Assembly (NCBI GenBank): GCA_032164245.1
Contig: JAVMKO010000003.1
Coordinates: 87,712,390-87,776,389 of the forward strand
Direction of reading: 5' to 3'
Source of the DNA: Sternotherus odoratus
Taxonomy: Eukaryota; Chordata; Testudines; Kinosternidae
DNA: 64,000 nucleotides
Part shown: positions 1 to 11,023 of the stretch, in pieces
Layout of the letters: each line of letters begins with the position of its first letter
Numbering within the stretch: the first letter of the stretch is position 1
Program-made: the position numbers and the translations under genes
The notes under the pieces: model-generated
Databases searched by the model: none
Told to the model about the DNA's origin: nothing
The model's input: the letters and a program-made list of their open reading frames with translations, nothing else

Positions 1-484
1 AGGGTGAAAGAGATGATTCTGGGACTGACATGCCAAATATACTGGTCTTCAATAGCGGACAGTAGGATGTTAGAAAAAGTAAATAGCACAAGATCCGTTG
101 GCTTAAAGCCAAAGTTAGAATTTTTTTCCACCTCTGCATTTATCATCCTGTAATCTAAATGTGCCACTTGGTAAGTCTTTAGTTGACAGGTAACCCCTAA
201 CATTTCTTATATTAAACTGTAAAGTTTCTGAAAGTAACTGTCGTGTGGAAATGAGGAGCCAACTTCACCTAGTTAGGAAGACAGAGGCACCCCACCACTG
301 AGGTGAAGAGATCCCAAAAGGGGGAAGAAAAATAAAACCCACAGATTACTGTATAAAGGGTGCTTTCTCACAACAAAACAATGAGTTCCAGAAACCCTAG
401 GGCCTGCTCTTACCATTGATTTGGGGGGAGGAGGCTTAAGAAATCCTGTGTAACTAATAGTTTGATATGTTTAATTTTATACAG
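1..484. other. Intron or upstream sequence of ZC2HC1B
   Basis: No coding exon is visible here. The first recognised exon begins at 485 after a pyrimidine-rich acceptor ending in ACAG, and it starts inside a codon (two bases left over), so at least one upstream coding exon with the start codon must lie left of the window. No promoter or CpG-rich stretch is seen, which also argues that the gene starts outside. Confidence 0.6.
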
Positions 485-549
485 CTGCGGAAAGTCAAGA
501 TTTGCTAGCTTGTGACACTTGTGGAAGACATTTTGCACAAGATGTTCTG
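485..549 (+). CDS. ZC2HC1B: ZC2HC1B coding exon (first half of zinc finger 1)
   Basis: This 65-base internal exon encodes 21 residues after two bases completing a codon begun upstream. It carries the first two zinc ligands of a C2HC finger (LACDTCGRHFAQDVL). It is bounded by an ACAG acceptor and a GTAAAA donor and ends in phase 0. The residue pattern matches the N-terminal finger of the ZC2HC1 (FAM164) family, and the downstream exons fit ZC2HC1B better than its paralogue ZC2HC1A. The protein is a small zinc-binding protein with no well-established molecular role. The finger is split between this exon and the next. Exon boundaries are read from splice consensus and family similarity, not from transcript data. 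Confidence 0.88.
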
Positions 550-877
550 GTAAAACAAAGGCTTTTTTTCTCCCATAGATGCATAAAACTGAATGTAGAG
601 GAATTGGGAGGGTTGGGTGGTGGGTGGGTGGAGAGTAAATGACAGCAGGTTAAACAGAGATATTGAAAGGAACTTTCACTCTGTGAAGACGATGAACTGA
701 TCTGATTAGTATTCAGAGTACTGACCTGCCCGGTGCTGTAAATAGGTTATTTGTGCTCTCGCTCATCTAGCAATATTCCAGAGTGTGGCAGAAATAATTC
801 TAGTGCCTTAGACAGAAGTAGCATTAGCAGAACACAAGGTCTTTGCCGTACGATTTTGTTTTTTCTTTGAATCCCAG

Positions 878-997
878 TTAAGGCATGAGCCAATATGCAA
901 GAAAGTCTTCACCAAAAAGCGCAAGCCTTTCAATTCTTTGAAACAGAGACTGGAGGGAACTGAAATTACCTCAGTGAAGAAACCGCCACCACCAAAG
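878..997 (+). CDS. ZC2HC1B: ZC2HC1B coding exon (second half of zinc finger 1, basic linker)
   Basis: This exon is exactly 40 codons, phase 0 at both ends, between a TCCCAG acceptor and a GGTATT donor. It supplies the last two ligands of finger 1 (H and C in RHEPICKK), completing C-x2-C-x11-H-x3-C across the intron. A lysine-rich stretch follows (KVFTKKRKPFNSLKQRLEGT), then a short proline run before the donor. The KRKPF-SLKQRL-GT block is a family hallmark and is closest to ZC2HC1B as remembered from mammals. The reading frame is fully open with no substitutions at zinc ligands, so this looks like a living gene. Confidence 0.9.
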
Positions 998-1967
998 GTA
1001 TTTTTGAAATTCTAGCAGGCATGTTGCCTTCATTCTAATATCTTTGGTCAATGAATGTCATTCACTCCAGCGATAAATGGATCTCCTGAATGAGCCTAGG
1101 GTTCTTTGCAATGCATGGCATTCTCTGTGGGGAAATGTCTCCTCACGTGTTGGTCTGGATCTGTTCTTGCCTCCCCCTGCCCCCAGCTTTAGCCTTTGTC
1201 TTTATCAAGTGCAAATATGTGGCATGTTGCCTCCAATAACTTGAGGCGTCTTCTCAGTGCAAGAGCCATGCTGGTGCACATTGAAACCATTAGGAACTCA
1301 TGGAGGCCTCAGTTCTTACAGGAGTCTTCCTTAAAAATAAAACATACAAGCTTCTGACAGCTTCCTCTCTAGTTAGGTCAGTGAGAGGAAGTGATGGCAT
1401 GACACTGACCTGATCAGGAATGCTCAAGGTTCAGCTCAAGAGCCATCTGTGGCCTGTAAAGTCCCAAGGACAAAGCTGCAGAGTTTCATCACTATTTCAT
1501 TCAAACAGTAAGCAATCTTTATTCCTTTATTCAAGGAAGATCATTATCTGTATTGCTGTGGTAGTCGTATTGTGTGCTGTTTGCTGCTGATGGTCTAGTA
1601 ACAGTAGCAGGCTATGGAGAATCCATTTTCAGACTTTGAGGGTAAGAGGCAAAAAATATAAGAGGAGATCAAAAGTGGGGGAGACGGATTTTCAATCTAT
1701 CTTTCATATTCCATCCAGTATAAACTATAGTCCTCTGTGACCTACAGGTCTTGATAGGCGAGGCTATTCTTTTATTGGACCCTTGGAGGACTGGTTAGTT
1801 TGTGAGGGATAGGTCAAATCCACTTTCCTGTGTCTTACTAAGAGTTGTTCTGCTTTTAATATTTCTTCTTCCTCTTGAAATCCTATCTGGAAAAGAAATG
1901 TCAGTTAAAGTCTTTATATATCCTCAGAGGGATATATAGAGTTTGTTGCCATATGTTTCCTTTACAG

Positions 1968-2106
1968 AAACAACCAGAAAAGAAATCCAACTGGAAACAG
2001 CTGCATGAGGATTTTATTAATGCTATTCATTCAGCCAAGGAAGTCACTAAAGCCATGAAAGAAGGCCGACCTCTTCCTCCTCCCCCACCTCCAAGTATCA
2101 ATCCAG
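1968..2106 (+). CDS. ZC2HC1B: ZC2HC1B coding exon (linker between the two fingers)
   Basis: This exon encodes 46 codons plus one base. It contains the family motif SNWKQLHEDFINAIHSAK, then a KEGRPLPPPPPPS proline run that precedes the second finger in ZC2HC1 proteins. The acceptor is TTTACAG and the donor is AG|GTTTGT. The exon leaves phase 1, which the next exon restores to an aspartate codon (G|AC). An open frame extends upstream of the acceptor to an ATG at 1875, but that part is intron: it lacks family similarity, and the acceptor with its phase is exact. Confidence 0.92.
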
Positions 2107-2434
2107 GTTTGTGATTTAGTGTCACTTACTGCTGCTCTTGTGCTTGCTTTTCTTTGGTAAAATAATGAGCTTCTGTTAATCACAGATGGGCTTCAGCTTT
2201 ATTCCATTCTGTGCAACCCACGGTGAACATTAACTCCCTCATTCCTGATTGTTTTTAAAATGTAGTGGTGGAGTAGAGCATGAATTAGGAGCAGCTTTGG
2301 GAGCAGCTGAAGAGGGGTTTCTGGATTCAGTGAGTAGTAGCATCAGGGAGACATGGAGCAACATAGATGAATCACAGATGAAGCAAAATAATTGGACCTT
2401 TCAACCTTCATGGTAGCAACTCCAGTCTAGTAGC

Positions 2435-2502
2435 AGAGCTCTGGGGTGGGAGTTGGGATGCTTGGATTCTAGTCCTGACTCTGCCATTGACTAACAAAGG
2501 GT
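2435..2502 (+). repeat. MIR-like SINE fragment
   Basis: The phrase 'ctctggggtgggag' followed by 'tctagtcctgactctgccattgact' is the diverged core of an ancient amniote MIR SINE. The copy is short and truncated on both sides. Confidence 0.5.
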
Positions 2503-2659
2503 GAAATTCATCCCTTACCCCTTGGAATAAACTGTAAGTCAGGCATAGGCCATGTTCTGGCCCTCTGCATTGCGATGAATTTCACCTTTGGGATTTTCAG
2601 AGATCAGTGAGAGAGGTGTGGGTGCTCAGCACCTTTGAAAGTTGAGCCTCTGGCTTCTC

Positions 2660-4130
2660 ATAGACTTTAAGTCCAGAAAAGACCATCATGATAATAAAGT
2701 CTGACCTCCTGCACATCACAGGCCACAGAACTTCACCCACTCTTGCAACAGGCCCATAACCCCTGGCTGAGTAACTGAAGTCCTCAAATCGTTAAAAGAC
2801 TTCAAGTTACGGAGAATCTACGATTTACTCTAGTTCAAACCAGTAAGTGATCCATGACCCATGCTGCAGAGGAAGGCAAAAGCCCACCATGCTCTTTTCC
2901 AATCTGTCCTAGGGTGGAGGGGATTCCTTCCTGACCCCAAATATGATAATCCGTTAGACCCTGAGCATGTGGGTGAGACCCACCAGCCAGGAACCTGAGA
3001 GAGAATTATTTTAGTAGCTCTGAGCTCTCCCTATCTAGTTTTCCATCTCTGTTTGTTGGAGATACCTGCTAGTAACAGAGCCAATGGGCCAGATGTCATT
3101 TTAGGCAATCTCATAATACGACACCCTCCATAAACTTATCAGCTCAATCATGTAATAAGTTAGGTACTTTCCCCCCGACTACTCCCCTTGGAAGGCTGTT
3201 CCAGAACTTCATTCCTCTGATTGTTAGGCTTGAAATTAGATGAAAGTTTCTAAACCTGTTGATGGTCAGTTTATATCCATTTGTTCTTGTGCCAACATTG
3301 GGCCTTAACTTAAATAATTCCTCTCTCTCTCCCTGGTATTTATCCCTGGGATTTATTACATATATGTACTATATTTGCAGTTCTCCGGTCATAGGGTACG
3401 ACCCCTGAGTTTATGGATCCATTAAAAATCCTTGCTATTGTTCTTGGATAGAGATTAGCTGGGGCCCCCATTGGTCTCTCTAATGTATTTCAGTTTTGCT
3501 TTCACCTTGGATGGGATTTCTACTTCTGTATCCTCATTCCCATTAGCCACTTCATCATTGTCCCCAAGCTCCTCATTATTGTTATTTAATACTGAGGCAA
3601 AGTATCTACTTAGGTTTGGGGCCCTACCTAGAATTATCTTTAATCTCAACCCTATCCTCGGTGTTTAGCAGTCCCGCTTCTTCTTTCCTTGTTTTCTTTA
3701 GCCATGTTACTAAAAAGTTTTTTACTATTGGTTTTCATTTCCTTTGTAAGGTTTTTCACAGTTCTCACTTTATCCTCACATTTTCTGACTTCCCAGAGGT
3801 AGCTTTCCTTGCTGATCCTTCCCTTTTTCCATTCCTTGTAGGCTTTCGGCTTTCTTTTAATAGCCTGTTTTGAGATGCTTGTTGAGCCAGTTTGGTCTTG
3901 CAACCTTTCTGTATGAGATTTTCCCCCTCGCCTCCTTGCCCCTTGCTTGGGCTGCATAGTTTCTGCAACTTTGACTTAAAATGATTCCAAGGCTCCTCTA
4001 CATTCAGATTCCCGAGCTCTTCAGTCCAAGCAACTTCCATAACTAATTCCCTTAATTTTTCGTTTTCCTTTTTGACTCTAGCTGCAGAGTTTTGTTTATC
4101 CTTCCATTTAGTTTAAACTGAATTCACTCC
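2660..4130 (-). mobile_element. CR1-family LINE remnant, internally deleted
   Basis: Two parts lie in the same (minus) orientation. 2660-3440 reads on the plus strand as the reverse complement of a CR1-type 3' region known from turtles ('agactttaagtccagaaaag', then 'taaacttatcagctcaatc'). About 3455-4100 carries minus-strand frames with the CR1 ORF2 linker between endonuclease and reverse transcriptase: KAYKEWKKGRISKESYLWEVRK, KKLFSNMAKENKE and RYFASVL. The catalytic reverse transcriptase core between them is missing, and the reading frame is broken by stops and shifts. This is a dead, 5'-truncated copy inside ZC2HC1B intron sequence. Similarity is by motif recognition only. Confidence 0.75.
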
Positions 4131-4134
4131 TGTA

Positions 4135-4262
4135 CCTCTGTACCAGATGACTGGAGAATAGCAAACGTGATGCTGATTTTTACAAAAGGCTCCAGAGGCA
4201 ATCCTGGCACTTACAGGCTAGGAAGTCTACCTTCAGTGCCAGGCAAATTGGTTGAAACGATA
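4135..4262 (+). mobile_element. Short CR1-like reverse transcriptase fragment
   Basis: The plus strand reads, with an in-frame stop, as VPDDWRIANVMLIFTKGS then NPGTYRLGSLPSVPGKLVE, the segment of CR1/L2-type ORF2 where 'VP.DW....I.PIFKKG...D..NYRP.SL' occurs. Its orientation is opposite to the adjoining CR1 remnant, so it is a separate fragment or an inverted piece. Confidence 0.65.
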
Positions 4263-4699
4263 GCGTACATAGTACAGTAATCCTTTTGGTTACTCACATT
4301 GCCAGTTTTTGTTAAATGTCTGAGGTTTTTTCTAGAGTTTTATTCCATTTAATTTTTTAAATAATAATAAAAATAATATAATCCTCCACATTTATGTGAA
4401 GTAATGCTACTCTCTGATTCATGCTACACATCTGAAGTGTAGCACTCTGTTGCCCACCCTGATTCATTCCACACGTGGAACACCTGTTGTGCTCTGTGAA
4501 TGCAGAATACAGATTTTTAGTGCATTATCAGAAGGGAGAGAAACTCCCATTGATTTCATTGGGCATTGGACCAAGCCGTCTGTCAACAACAAGAATCTCA
4601 ACACTTTGCAGTTGGTCATGGCACTTTCATCTCTACAGAAAACAGATCAAATGAACAGAGTTGCTAAGATGTGTGGAATTTTGCTAAGGGCAGTTCTTA

Positions 4700-4825
4700 G
4701 CATTGATGGGGAAACTGAGGTGCAGTGATGGGAAGTGACTTGCCCAAGGTCACCTAGCAGGCCAGGCAAAGCTGGGACTTGAACCCAGGACTCCCAAGTC
4801 CCAGTCTCCCGGAGCGTAGTCAATT
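4700..4825 (+). repeat. MIR SINE fragment
   Basis: 'gggaaactgaggtgcagtga', 'gacttgcccaaggtcacc' and 'gggacttgaacccaggactc' are textbook MIR core sequence. It lies in the intron immediately before the zinc finger 2 exon. Confidence 0.8.
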
Positions 4826-4883
4826 CTCTCTCAATATCCTCTGAACTGTTGATTCAATCATACTGTTCCTTTGTTGTAATCAG

Positions 4884-5014
4884 ACTATATTCAGTGTCCT
4901 TACTGCCTGAGGAGGTTTAATGAAGCTGCAGCAGAGAGGCACATCAGTTTTTGCAAAGAACAAGCTACACGACGAGTCTTTGCACCAGGCCAGAAATCTG
5001 CCAAACAGGCCCTG
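4884..5014 (+). CDS. ZC2HC1B: ZC2HC1B coding exon (zinc finger 2)
   Basis: This exon encodes the second C2HC finger: YIQCPYCLRRFNEAAAERH followed by x3-C, giving C-x2-C-x11-H-x3-C with all ligands intact. A basic tail KEQATRRVFAPGQKSAKQAL follows. It begins after AATCAG, completes the split aspartate codon and ends in phase 0 at a consensus GTAAGT donor. It sits just downstream of an old MIR fragment in the intron. The minus-strand open frames here (4880-5161) are shadows of this exon. Confidence 0.92.
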
Positions 5015-6006
5015 GTAAGTAACACATTTGCCTTGTGTTTTCTTGCAAACCGACTCCCCAGACAGAATGGGTTGTGATGTAGGGAGGGAAGCTCCACATT
5101 CGTATGTAACTTTAAACCACACTGAAGCTAATGATATTTTTGTTTTTTTAATTAAATGCAATGTGAGTTGCTTAAAAAAGAGTTCCTGTGTCTGCAGGAA
5201 GTTTTATAGAAAAGTTTGGTAGCAAACACTGAGGAGAAAATTGCTTCTTCAGACTCTTCTCTAATCCAATTCCAGGAAATCAACTGTAGAGTAATACAGC
5301 TCTGGATACAGAGTACGACTGTACTATGCTGGGATATATCAAAGGCCGAATTCCTTCAGTAGCCTCAGAAGTGGGGTTAATCCTCTGTGTCTTGACCTGT
5401 GCTGCTGTGTTTATTAAATGTTTTTATACAACTTCTACTGAAAGATTTTTTTGTTCATTGTTCATTCATTAAAAAGTGACAGATGGAGTTTGTAACTAGT
5501 AATCAACAAAGTAAAACTCTTATTGTCAGGTCCACCAGTTCATTTTCTTTTAAGTATTTCAATTTTAGAGGAGGATCAGCTTTCAGATGAAAGGAAAGGT
5601 TAATCCTACAATGGAGGGGGGAAAAATTGAGGATAAAATTCTTTTTCTACCACCAAAAGGCTTTAAAAAACTTCATAGTTAAGATGGTGGGTGTCTAATA
5701 GCAGGAGTTCCTGGAGAACCAGGTGCCTCAAAGGGGTGGTGCCATTGAGGGGGAGATGCCTACATGTGTCACTAAGGGCTGCTTTTCTGAGTGTCTTGAC
5801 TGTTTTAGATGGGATGAGAGAACAATACTTTTGGGAAAGGAGGAAGCTACTGATAACTTTTTCTTCTGCTGTGGACTGCTGCTGCTGTCTCCAAGGAGAT
5901 TAAGAAAATGAGCTGCTCCCTACACCTCCATGAAATCTCTGCTGGAGTTGAGTCCTGGTCAGTTTTGTCATGGAACCAGGCTAACTGCTCGTGCTCCCCT
6001 CACCAG
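5015..6006. other. Intron of ZC2HC1B, no recognised feature
   Basis: Mostly AT-rich unique-looking sequence. Short open frames (5028-5222, 5691-5911) lack family similarity and flanking splice logic. The acceptor for the next exon (CTCACCAG) closes it. Confidence 0.6.
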
Positions 6007-6100
6007 GGCAAGCAACAAATGACTCAAAGGAGAGAACCAACCTTAACAAGTGCTGTGGAATCACTGCTTCAGAACAGAGTCCAAGAAGCTGCCACTGCAG
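6007..6100 (+). CDS. ZC2HC1B: ZC2HC1B coding exon (C-terminal conserved block)
   Basis: This exon encodes 31 codons plus one base after a TCACCAG acceptor; the donor GTAAGG follows at 6101. The block REPTLTSAVESLLQNRV matches the C-terminal conserved segment that separates ZC2HC1B from ZC2HC1A, and it is the strongest reason for choosing the B paralogue. The exon leaves phase 1, which limits which downstream acceptor can be used. The open frame running upstream (from 5908) and past 6100 is intronic. Confidence 0.85.
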
Positions 6101-8055
6101 GTAAGGAGTTGCAATCGGTTGGGCGAGTGAACGTTCAGAAATACTTGCACAAGGTCATTACTACTCTGCAATTGGGCATCAGTTACGGCTACAGCTCAAA
6201 TGTTGCAGAGTAGCATCACCCTGTCCGCACTACCACTTTTAACCAGTTTTATACCCAGTTAGTGACCTGGTTGGCTCTAACAGTGGTTTGTGTCCTCCAA
6301 CAACATGGTTAATGTTATTTTTGTAACCCCCAACAGCTAACTGCATTCATTACCTCCTGCCAGCAGCATAGGCTAGTCACAGTAGATGGCTGTCTTCCTA
6401 TAAACAGTCATCACTCTCTGTATGTGGAGTCTGGACCCAATCCTGCAAGGTGCTGAGCAGTTCATGAAGCTCTTATTGAATTCAATGGGCCTTGAGGGTG
6501 TTCGGCAGGATCAGACCCTCTCTGTGAAAACACTGCGAGAATACATTGGCCCCTATGCTGTTTGGTGTCATTCTGTATAGAAATCATTCAGGCACTATGG
6601 AGTAGCTGCTAAGACTATCCCTGGAACGGACTCCAACAGTCAGCGAGGCAGAATGATCAGTGGGGCTGCTCAAATGTAGTTTTGTTTTGTGGCTTTTTTT
6701 TTTAAAGCAACTCTTCTGCTGTGTGGACAAAATGTAACAATGTTTGTAATTGGGTCACATGACTGTGTCACAGACTGGCAAAGAAAATATGGCTGTGTTT
6801 GTAGACTAGGATGGGGAGGTGTTATAGATGTAGAACTTGGTAAATTAATAATACATTTAGATTTCAAAAGCTTCATTCTGTCAAGAGCAGGAGAAGCTAT
6901 TTCCCCTCCCTGCCCTCCCCCCAAACTGAAAAGGACACACACAGAACTGATAATACTTCACATCCTCAGAGTGCTGCACAAAAAGTAATGGAATCCTTAC
7001 AACAATCCTGGGAGGTGCAGGCTGAGAAAACAGAGGCAGTGCAGTGAAGTGTCTTGACCCAAGGCCAGTGACTCAGTCAGTGAGCTGAAGCAGAATTAGA
7101 ACTCAGGAGGCCCTGGCTAGAGCTGATCATAAAATGGGATTTCCATGCTGTTGAAACTAATATTTCTACATTAATTTTCATCCCAAATCAGGACAAAGTT
7201 AAAATGTCCAAACATTTCACAGAATCAAAAACTTCAACTTGGAAATGTCCAAATGCTTTGAGCTGACATTAATCTCTGCACTTGGCTGAGCTACAGCAGT
7301 GTCTCGTGGTAGTTGTGGTTCTGGGTCCCCTCTGCGTCTTGGGCAGATTACATCTTCCTTGATGTACCACAGTGTCTCCTTATGGTTGAGATGCTGCAGT
7401 GCTTCATGAGACTTCTGTGGCTGAACCAGTGGTTCTCTGTGGGACCCAGAAGTCCAACTTCCATAAGGCACTGCAGTAGTTAAGGCAGACACAGAGGTTA
7501 ATGTCAGCCCGAAGTAAAAACATTTAATTTTTTTAAAGGAAAATTTTGACAAAATATTTTCCCAAAGAAAATCTTCAATTTTGACAAAACCCCATTTTCC
7601 AATTGCAAAATTTCAACTGAAAATCTTCAACCAGCCCTTGTACTCAACTCATTTCCCGAAAACACTTTTTAGAAAAGAAATGGGGGAGGAGATAGAAGTT
7701 TTAAAGCTTCCAAGTAGGAAGTATTGGTGAGTTTTTAAAAATAACTTGTCTGTATCCTTTTGTAAGTCTAGAAGTGCATCAAAAGTTAGCTAAGGATTTT
7801 TTAAATGTAAACATTCCCTTGCATGCCTTGGAGCCCCAATACTTGCAGCATGATGCCAATAAATGCAGGAAAACCAGAAAGGGAAACTAAGGGGAAAAGT
7901 TTTTCAGTAGTAGTCTCTGAGGAAGAGAATTAGTTTTTTAGCATTTGAGCTTTATTATTGAGAAGCAAGTTAATTGCAGTGAAGGATTTTGCTAAATGAA
8001 GAATTCAGTAATGCTGCAACATCTTCCCTATGTGCTCAAAGAACCAGGTTGTGAC
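6101..8055. other. ZC2HC1B intron with one MIR copy
   Basis: Apart from the MIR at 6950-7115, no family was recognised. A stretch around 7550-7630 with 'gacaaaatattttcccaaag' and 'ttttgacaaaaccccatttt' resembles a diverged AT-rich repeat. The open frames 6670-6988 and 7217-7552 show no recognisable similarity. Confidence 0.5.
6950..7115 (+). repeat. MIR SINE fragment
   Basis: 'tcctgggaggtgcaggctg', 'acagaggcagtgcagtga' and 'gcagaattagaactcaggag' match the MIR body. The copy is diverged and truncated. Confidence 0.65.
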
Positions 8056-8591
8056 TAAGGGTATGTCTTCACTACAATAGTAGGTCGATTTCCTTGCAGT
8101 CGATTTTTTTTAAAGCAGACTGTATAGAGTTGATTTTGTGCGTCCCCACAAAGCACAGCAAGTCGGCATTGTCTGTCCACACAACTGTGGCAAGCGTCAA
8201 CATAGCGAGTGGTGCACTGTGGGTAGCTATCCCACAGTTCCCGGAGTCCCTCCAGCAGGCACCATTTCGAGTGCTGCACTATGGGTAGGCATTTCATTAT
8301 TTCGTGCCCTTTTTTCGCGCCGCTGACACCATTTCAAGCGGTGCACTGTGGGTACACATCCCATTATTTGCGCCCTTTCCCTGCGCTGCATTAACGCCAT
8401 TGCACTGCTGATGCCACCACTGCAGTACTGGCCGTTGTGAAGACCTCGTGCATTGTTGTGGACTTTATGCTGCATTGTCTGCAGAGGAAGGTGATCCGGA
8501 GACAACTGTGCTTTCTGGAACCTGATGACAGTGATGAGGAGATGGACCTGGATGTGCACAGCAGGAACAGGGACACTGATGTTTTTGTGTT

Positions 8592-8963
8592 TTGATGTGT
8601 TTGATGTCCCCGCCCCTCCAGCGCAAGAATACCAAAATGAGAGCAGCCCTCACAGTTCAGAAGAAAGTGGCGATAGCCCTCTGGAAGCCCTCAATGCCAG
8701 ACAGCTACCAGTCAGTTGCGAATCAGTTTGGGGTGGGTAAATCTACAGTGGGGTCTGCTGTGATGCAAGTAAGCAGGGCAATCATCAAGCTGCTGCTACC
8801 CAGGGTTATAAACCTTGGAAACCTGCAAGCTACAATAGATGGCTTTGCCGCGATGGAATTCCCTAACTGTGGTGGGGCTATAGATGGGACTCATATCCCT
8901 ATCCTGGCACCGGACAACGAGGGCGCAGAGTACAGAAACTGGAAGGGCTATTCTTCTATGGAC
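8592..8963 (+). pseudogene. Harbinger transposase, truncated (HARBI1-like)
   Basis: The frame from 8592 contains the N-terminal helix-turn-helix-like segment SYQSVANQFGVGKSTVG followed by the DDE catalytic start GGAIDGTHIPI, whose D is the first catalytic aspartate, and the family signature EYRNWKGYSSM. Just after SSM the homology stops. The rest of the DDE domain, including the second aspartate and the glutamate, is absent, and sequence of the opposing Myb-like gene follows at once. So about half the usual transposase length remains. The nuclease cannot function. Confidence 0.85.
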
Positions 8964-9423
8964 ACCGGAGCATGTTGCTTTGATCCTCCATTATCCGCAG
9001 CATCGCCATCTGCTTTTCTTCGCGCTCCTGCTGCTTTTCTTCGCGCTCCATCCACCTGTCTGCTGCAGCCCTGGACTCTTGCCTTGACTCTAGCAATCTT
9101 TCTCTCCATTCATTCTGCCGAGCGGCCTCAGTGTGAAAGTTCTGCAGTAGTTCGTTAAACATGTCATCACGCTTTTTCTTTTCAAGCTTTCGTATCTGCG
9201 ATAGACGGCGTGAGGGGCAGGACGGGGGATTCTGAGAGAAATGTGCAGCTGTTGTGGGCAAAGAAAGGGACAAGGTTATGAGACAGATACATTCTTGCAG
9301 CATAATGGGAGTACTATTTAATGGTGAACCACAGTATTCACAGGCCTGATATGATTTCTGTACAAGGTCATATTCTGCACCTAAAAGTGACTGGCTGGCT
9401 TTCATGTTCACACAAACATTCAC
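8956..9423 (-). pseudogene. C-terminal part of Harbinger Myb/SANT-like accessory protein
   Basis: A minus-strand frame carries a long charged coiled-coil-like region: KLEKKKRDDMFNELLQ, then RQNEWRERLLESRQES and MEREEKQQEREEKQM. This is typical of the C-terminal tail of the DNA-binding partner encoded by vertebrate Harbinger elements. The frame is open only as this exon-like piece. The N-terminal DNA-binding part is at 11024-11308 and an acidic middle piece at 10656-10877, all on the same strand and in the right order. Confidence 0.65.
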
Positions 9424-9600
9424 AGAAGCATCTCACACACATGAGAGCGCCTCAACATGGCTACTGAAATCACCATGCAGCCGGCCATGGTAAGCTAAGC
9501 CATATTCTTTACAGCAGCGCTCTGATGTTCCAGACTAACCCCGCCCTCTTCCCCCACCACCACCACATGGATCCCCCCTCCCCCCGCCGCATGGCTCCCA

Positions 9601-10122
9601 GTGAACAGCGAACTGCAAAACAAAACCAAAAATCCCTGGCTGCTCTTGCTACGGGCTGGCTGGGGGGGTTGGGGGGGGGGGGGTTGGCACATTGGGTCTT
9701 CTTTGGAAGCAACCGCGAGCAGCCAAACTAAAAATCCCTGCCTGCTCTTGCTACGGGATGGGAAAAATTACTTTACAGCTGGGAACATCTGTCTCCCTAC
9801 TAATTGCAGTCCATATTTCAAACAGGCAACCATGAATGACATCACTCTCCTTAGAATTACTCAGAGAGATAGAGAACGCATGTTGCTAGAGTCTCTCCAA
9901 AGTCCTGGTCCATATGCCGCGATGCTGTGTTACTCAACGATACCAGACTATCTACTAATTTCATGGTGTGGAATGGTTTCCTATCACGGAGGACCAAATA
10001 AGGCGGCTCTCCCCAGAAACCTGTTGCATAAGGTTCATCGCTACCTGCTTGAAAGTTTAATGGAAATGTCCATAGAGTATTTCCGCTCCATACCGGAGTA
10101 TATTAACAAACTGTTTCAGTAA
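9601..10122 (+). other. Open frame of unknown origin inside the Harbinger element
   Basis: A 173-codon plus-strand frame. Its first third is low-complexity (G-rich, around a run of G at 9660-9683). Its last 95 codons, from MNDITLLRITQRDRERM to YINKLFQ, look like ordinary protein with varied composition, ending in TAA at 10120-10122. I do not recognise the family. It could be a third element gene, a captured host exon or chance. Confidence 0.3.
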
Positions 10123-10171
10123 AAAAAAGGGACCAGCAATGAATGCACGCCAAGTCCTTAGGGCAAGTTAA

Positions 10172-10617
10172 TCTATATATATAAAAGTCAAATGGTGTAT
10201 GCATGTGTGTGTATGCGTGCGTGTATGTATGCTGCCTTACTCCTTCCACACCGTTTGAGCTAGAGACTTGAAATTTGGTATAGTTATAGGCTTTAGGGTC
10301 GTAATCAGGGTAAGAGTCGGAAATTTTTCAAATCTCACCTCCGATGCCCCCCAGGGGTGAAATTCTTTAAAGCCCATTCACATCAGCTGGGCAGCAGGTT
10401 AACACCTGCTGTTCTCTGTGACATAGTTATGATGTAATAATATCCCCCTCCAACGGACCCCGCCCGCACTTGCTCAGCTCTCTCCCCCCTCAGGTAAGAA
10501 TCGAAATTTTTTAAAATCTTCCCCCCCCCCTCCAACGCCCCTCCCCCCCTACTTGGTCAGCTCTCTCCTCCCTCCCCCCCTCTGACGGACCCGAGCAACG
10601 CCAGGTATTTTTGTTAG
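10172..10617 (+). mobile_element. Non-autonomous Helitron inside the Harbinger element
   Basis: It starts TCTATATATATAAAAGTCAA directly after a host A (10171). It ends after 'gagcaacgccaggtattttt' with TTAG, a variant of the CTAG end, followed by host T (10618). This fits Helitron insertion between A and T without target duplication. The interior shares 'accgtttgagctagagactt' and 'cccccaggggtgaaa' with the larger Helitron at 21827, so the two are the same family. It is about 446 bases and has no coding capacity. Confidence 0.75.
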
Positions 10618-10655
10618 TCATTAATAAATGCTTCCTTTTAAAATCAGTCATCTAA

Positions 10656-10877
10656 TCATCTAAAAGCACACACACCAGAGGTTCCTTCGCCAGTTGGGGT
10701 AGCAGCAGGTTGGGATGGCTGTGAGGGTAATGGGTCCAGGGTGATAAACAGCTCCTGGCTGTCTGCTAACAGGGTTTCTCGGCTTGCCTGCTGCTCCGTG
10801 ATATTTCCATCCTCATCACCTTCGTCATCATCTGAATCCTCCTCAGGCCTGATGATTATCCCATCGGTGGAGTCCAC
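10656..10877 (-). pseudogene. Acidic middle segment of Harbinger Myb-like protein
   Basis: The minus-strand frame reads PEEDSDDDEGDEDGN and then SQELFITLDPLPSQPSQP. This acidic run and 'SQELFITL.P.PSQPSQ' motif sit between the Myb/SANT-like domain and the coiled tail in turtle Harbinger accessory proteins. It is separated from the C-terminal piece by the inserted Helitron. Confidence 0.65.
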
Positions 10878-11023
10878 GGAGACTGGTGTGACGGTGGTGG
10901 GGGCGGCCCCCCATTATCTGATTCAGTTCATTGTAGAACCGGCATGTCTGTGGCAGGCCCTCTCCCCCTCCTCCCCCCCGCCCCCCACGAGCGTCCGTGT
11001 GCCTCTTTGGCTTTCTGGAACGC

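Noticed and set aside
4450..4728. 92-codon plus-strand frame in an intron
   Set aside because: It runs into a MIR SINE and has no similarity to ZC2HC1 proteins or matching splice sites.
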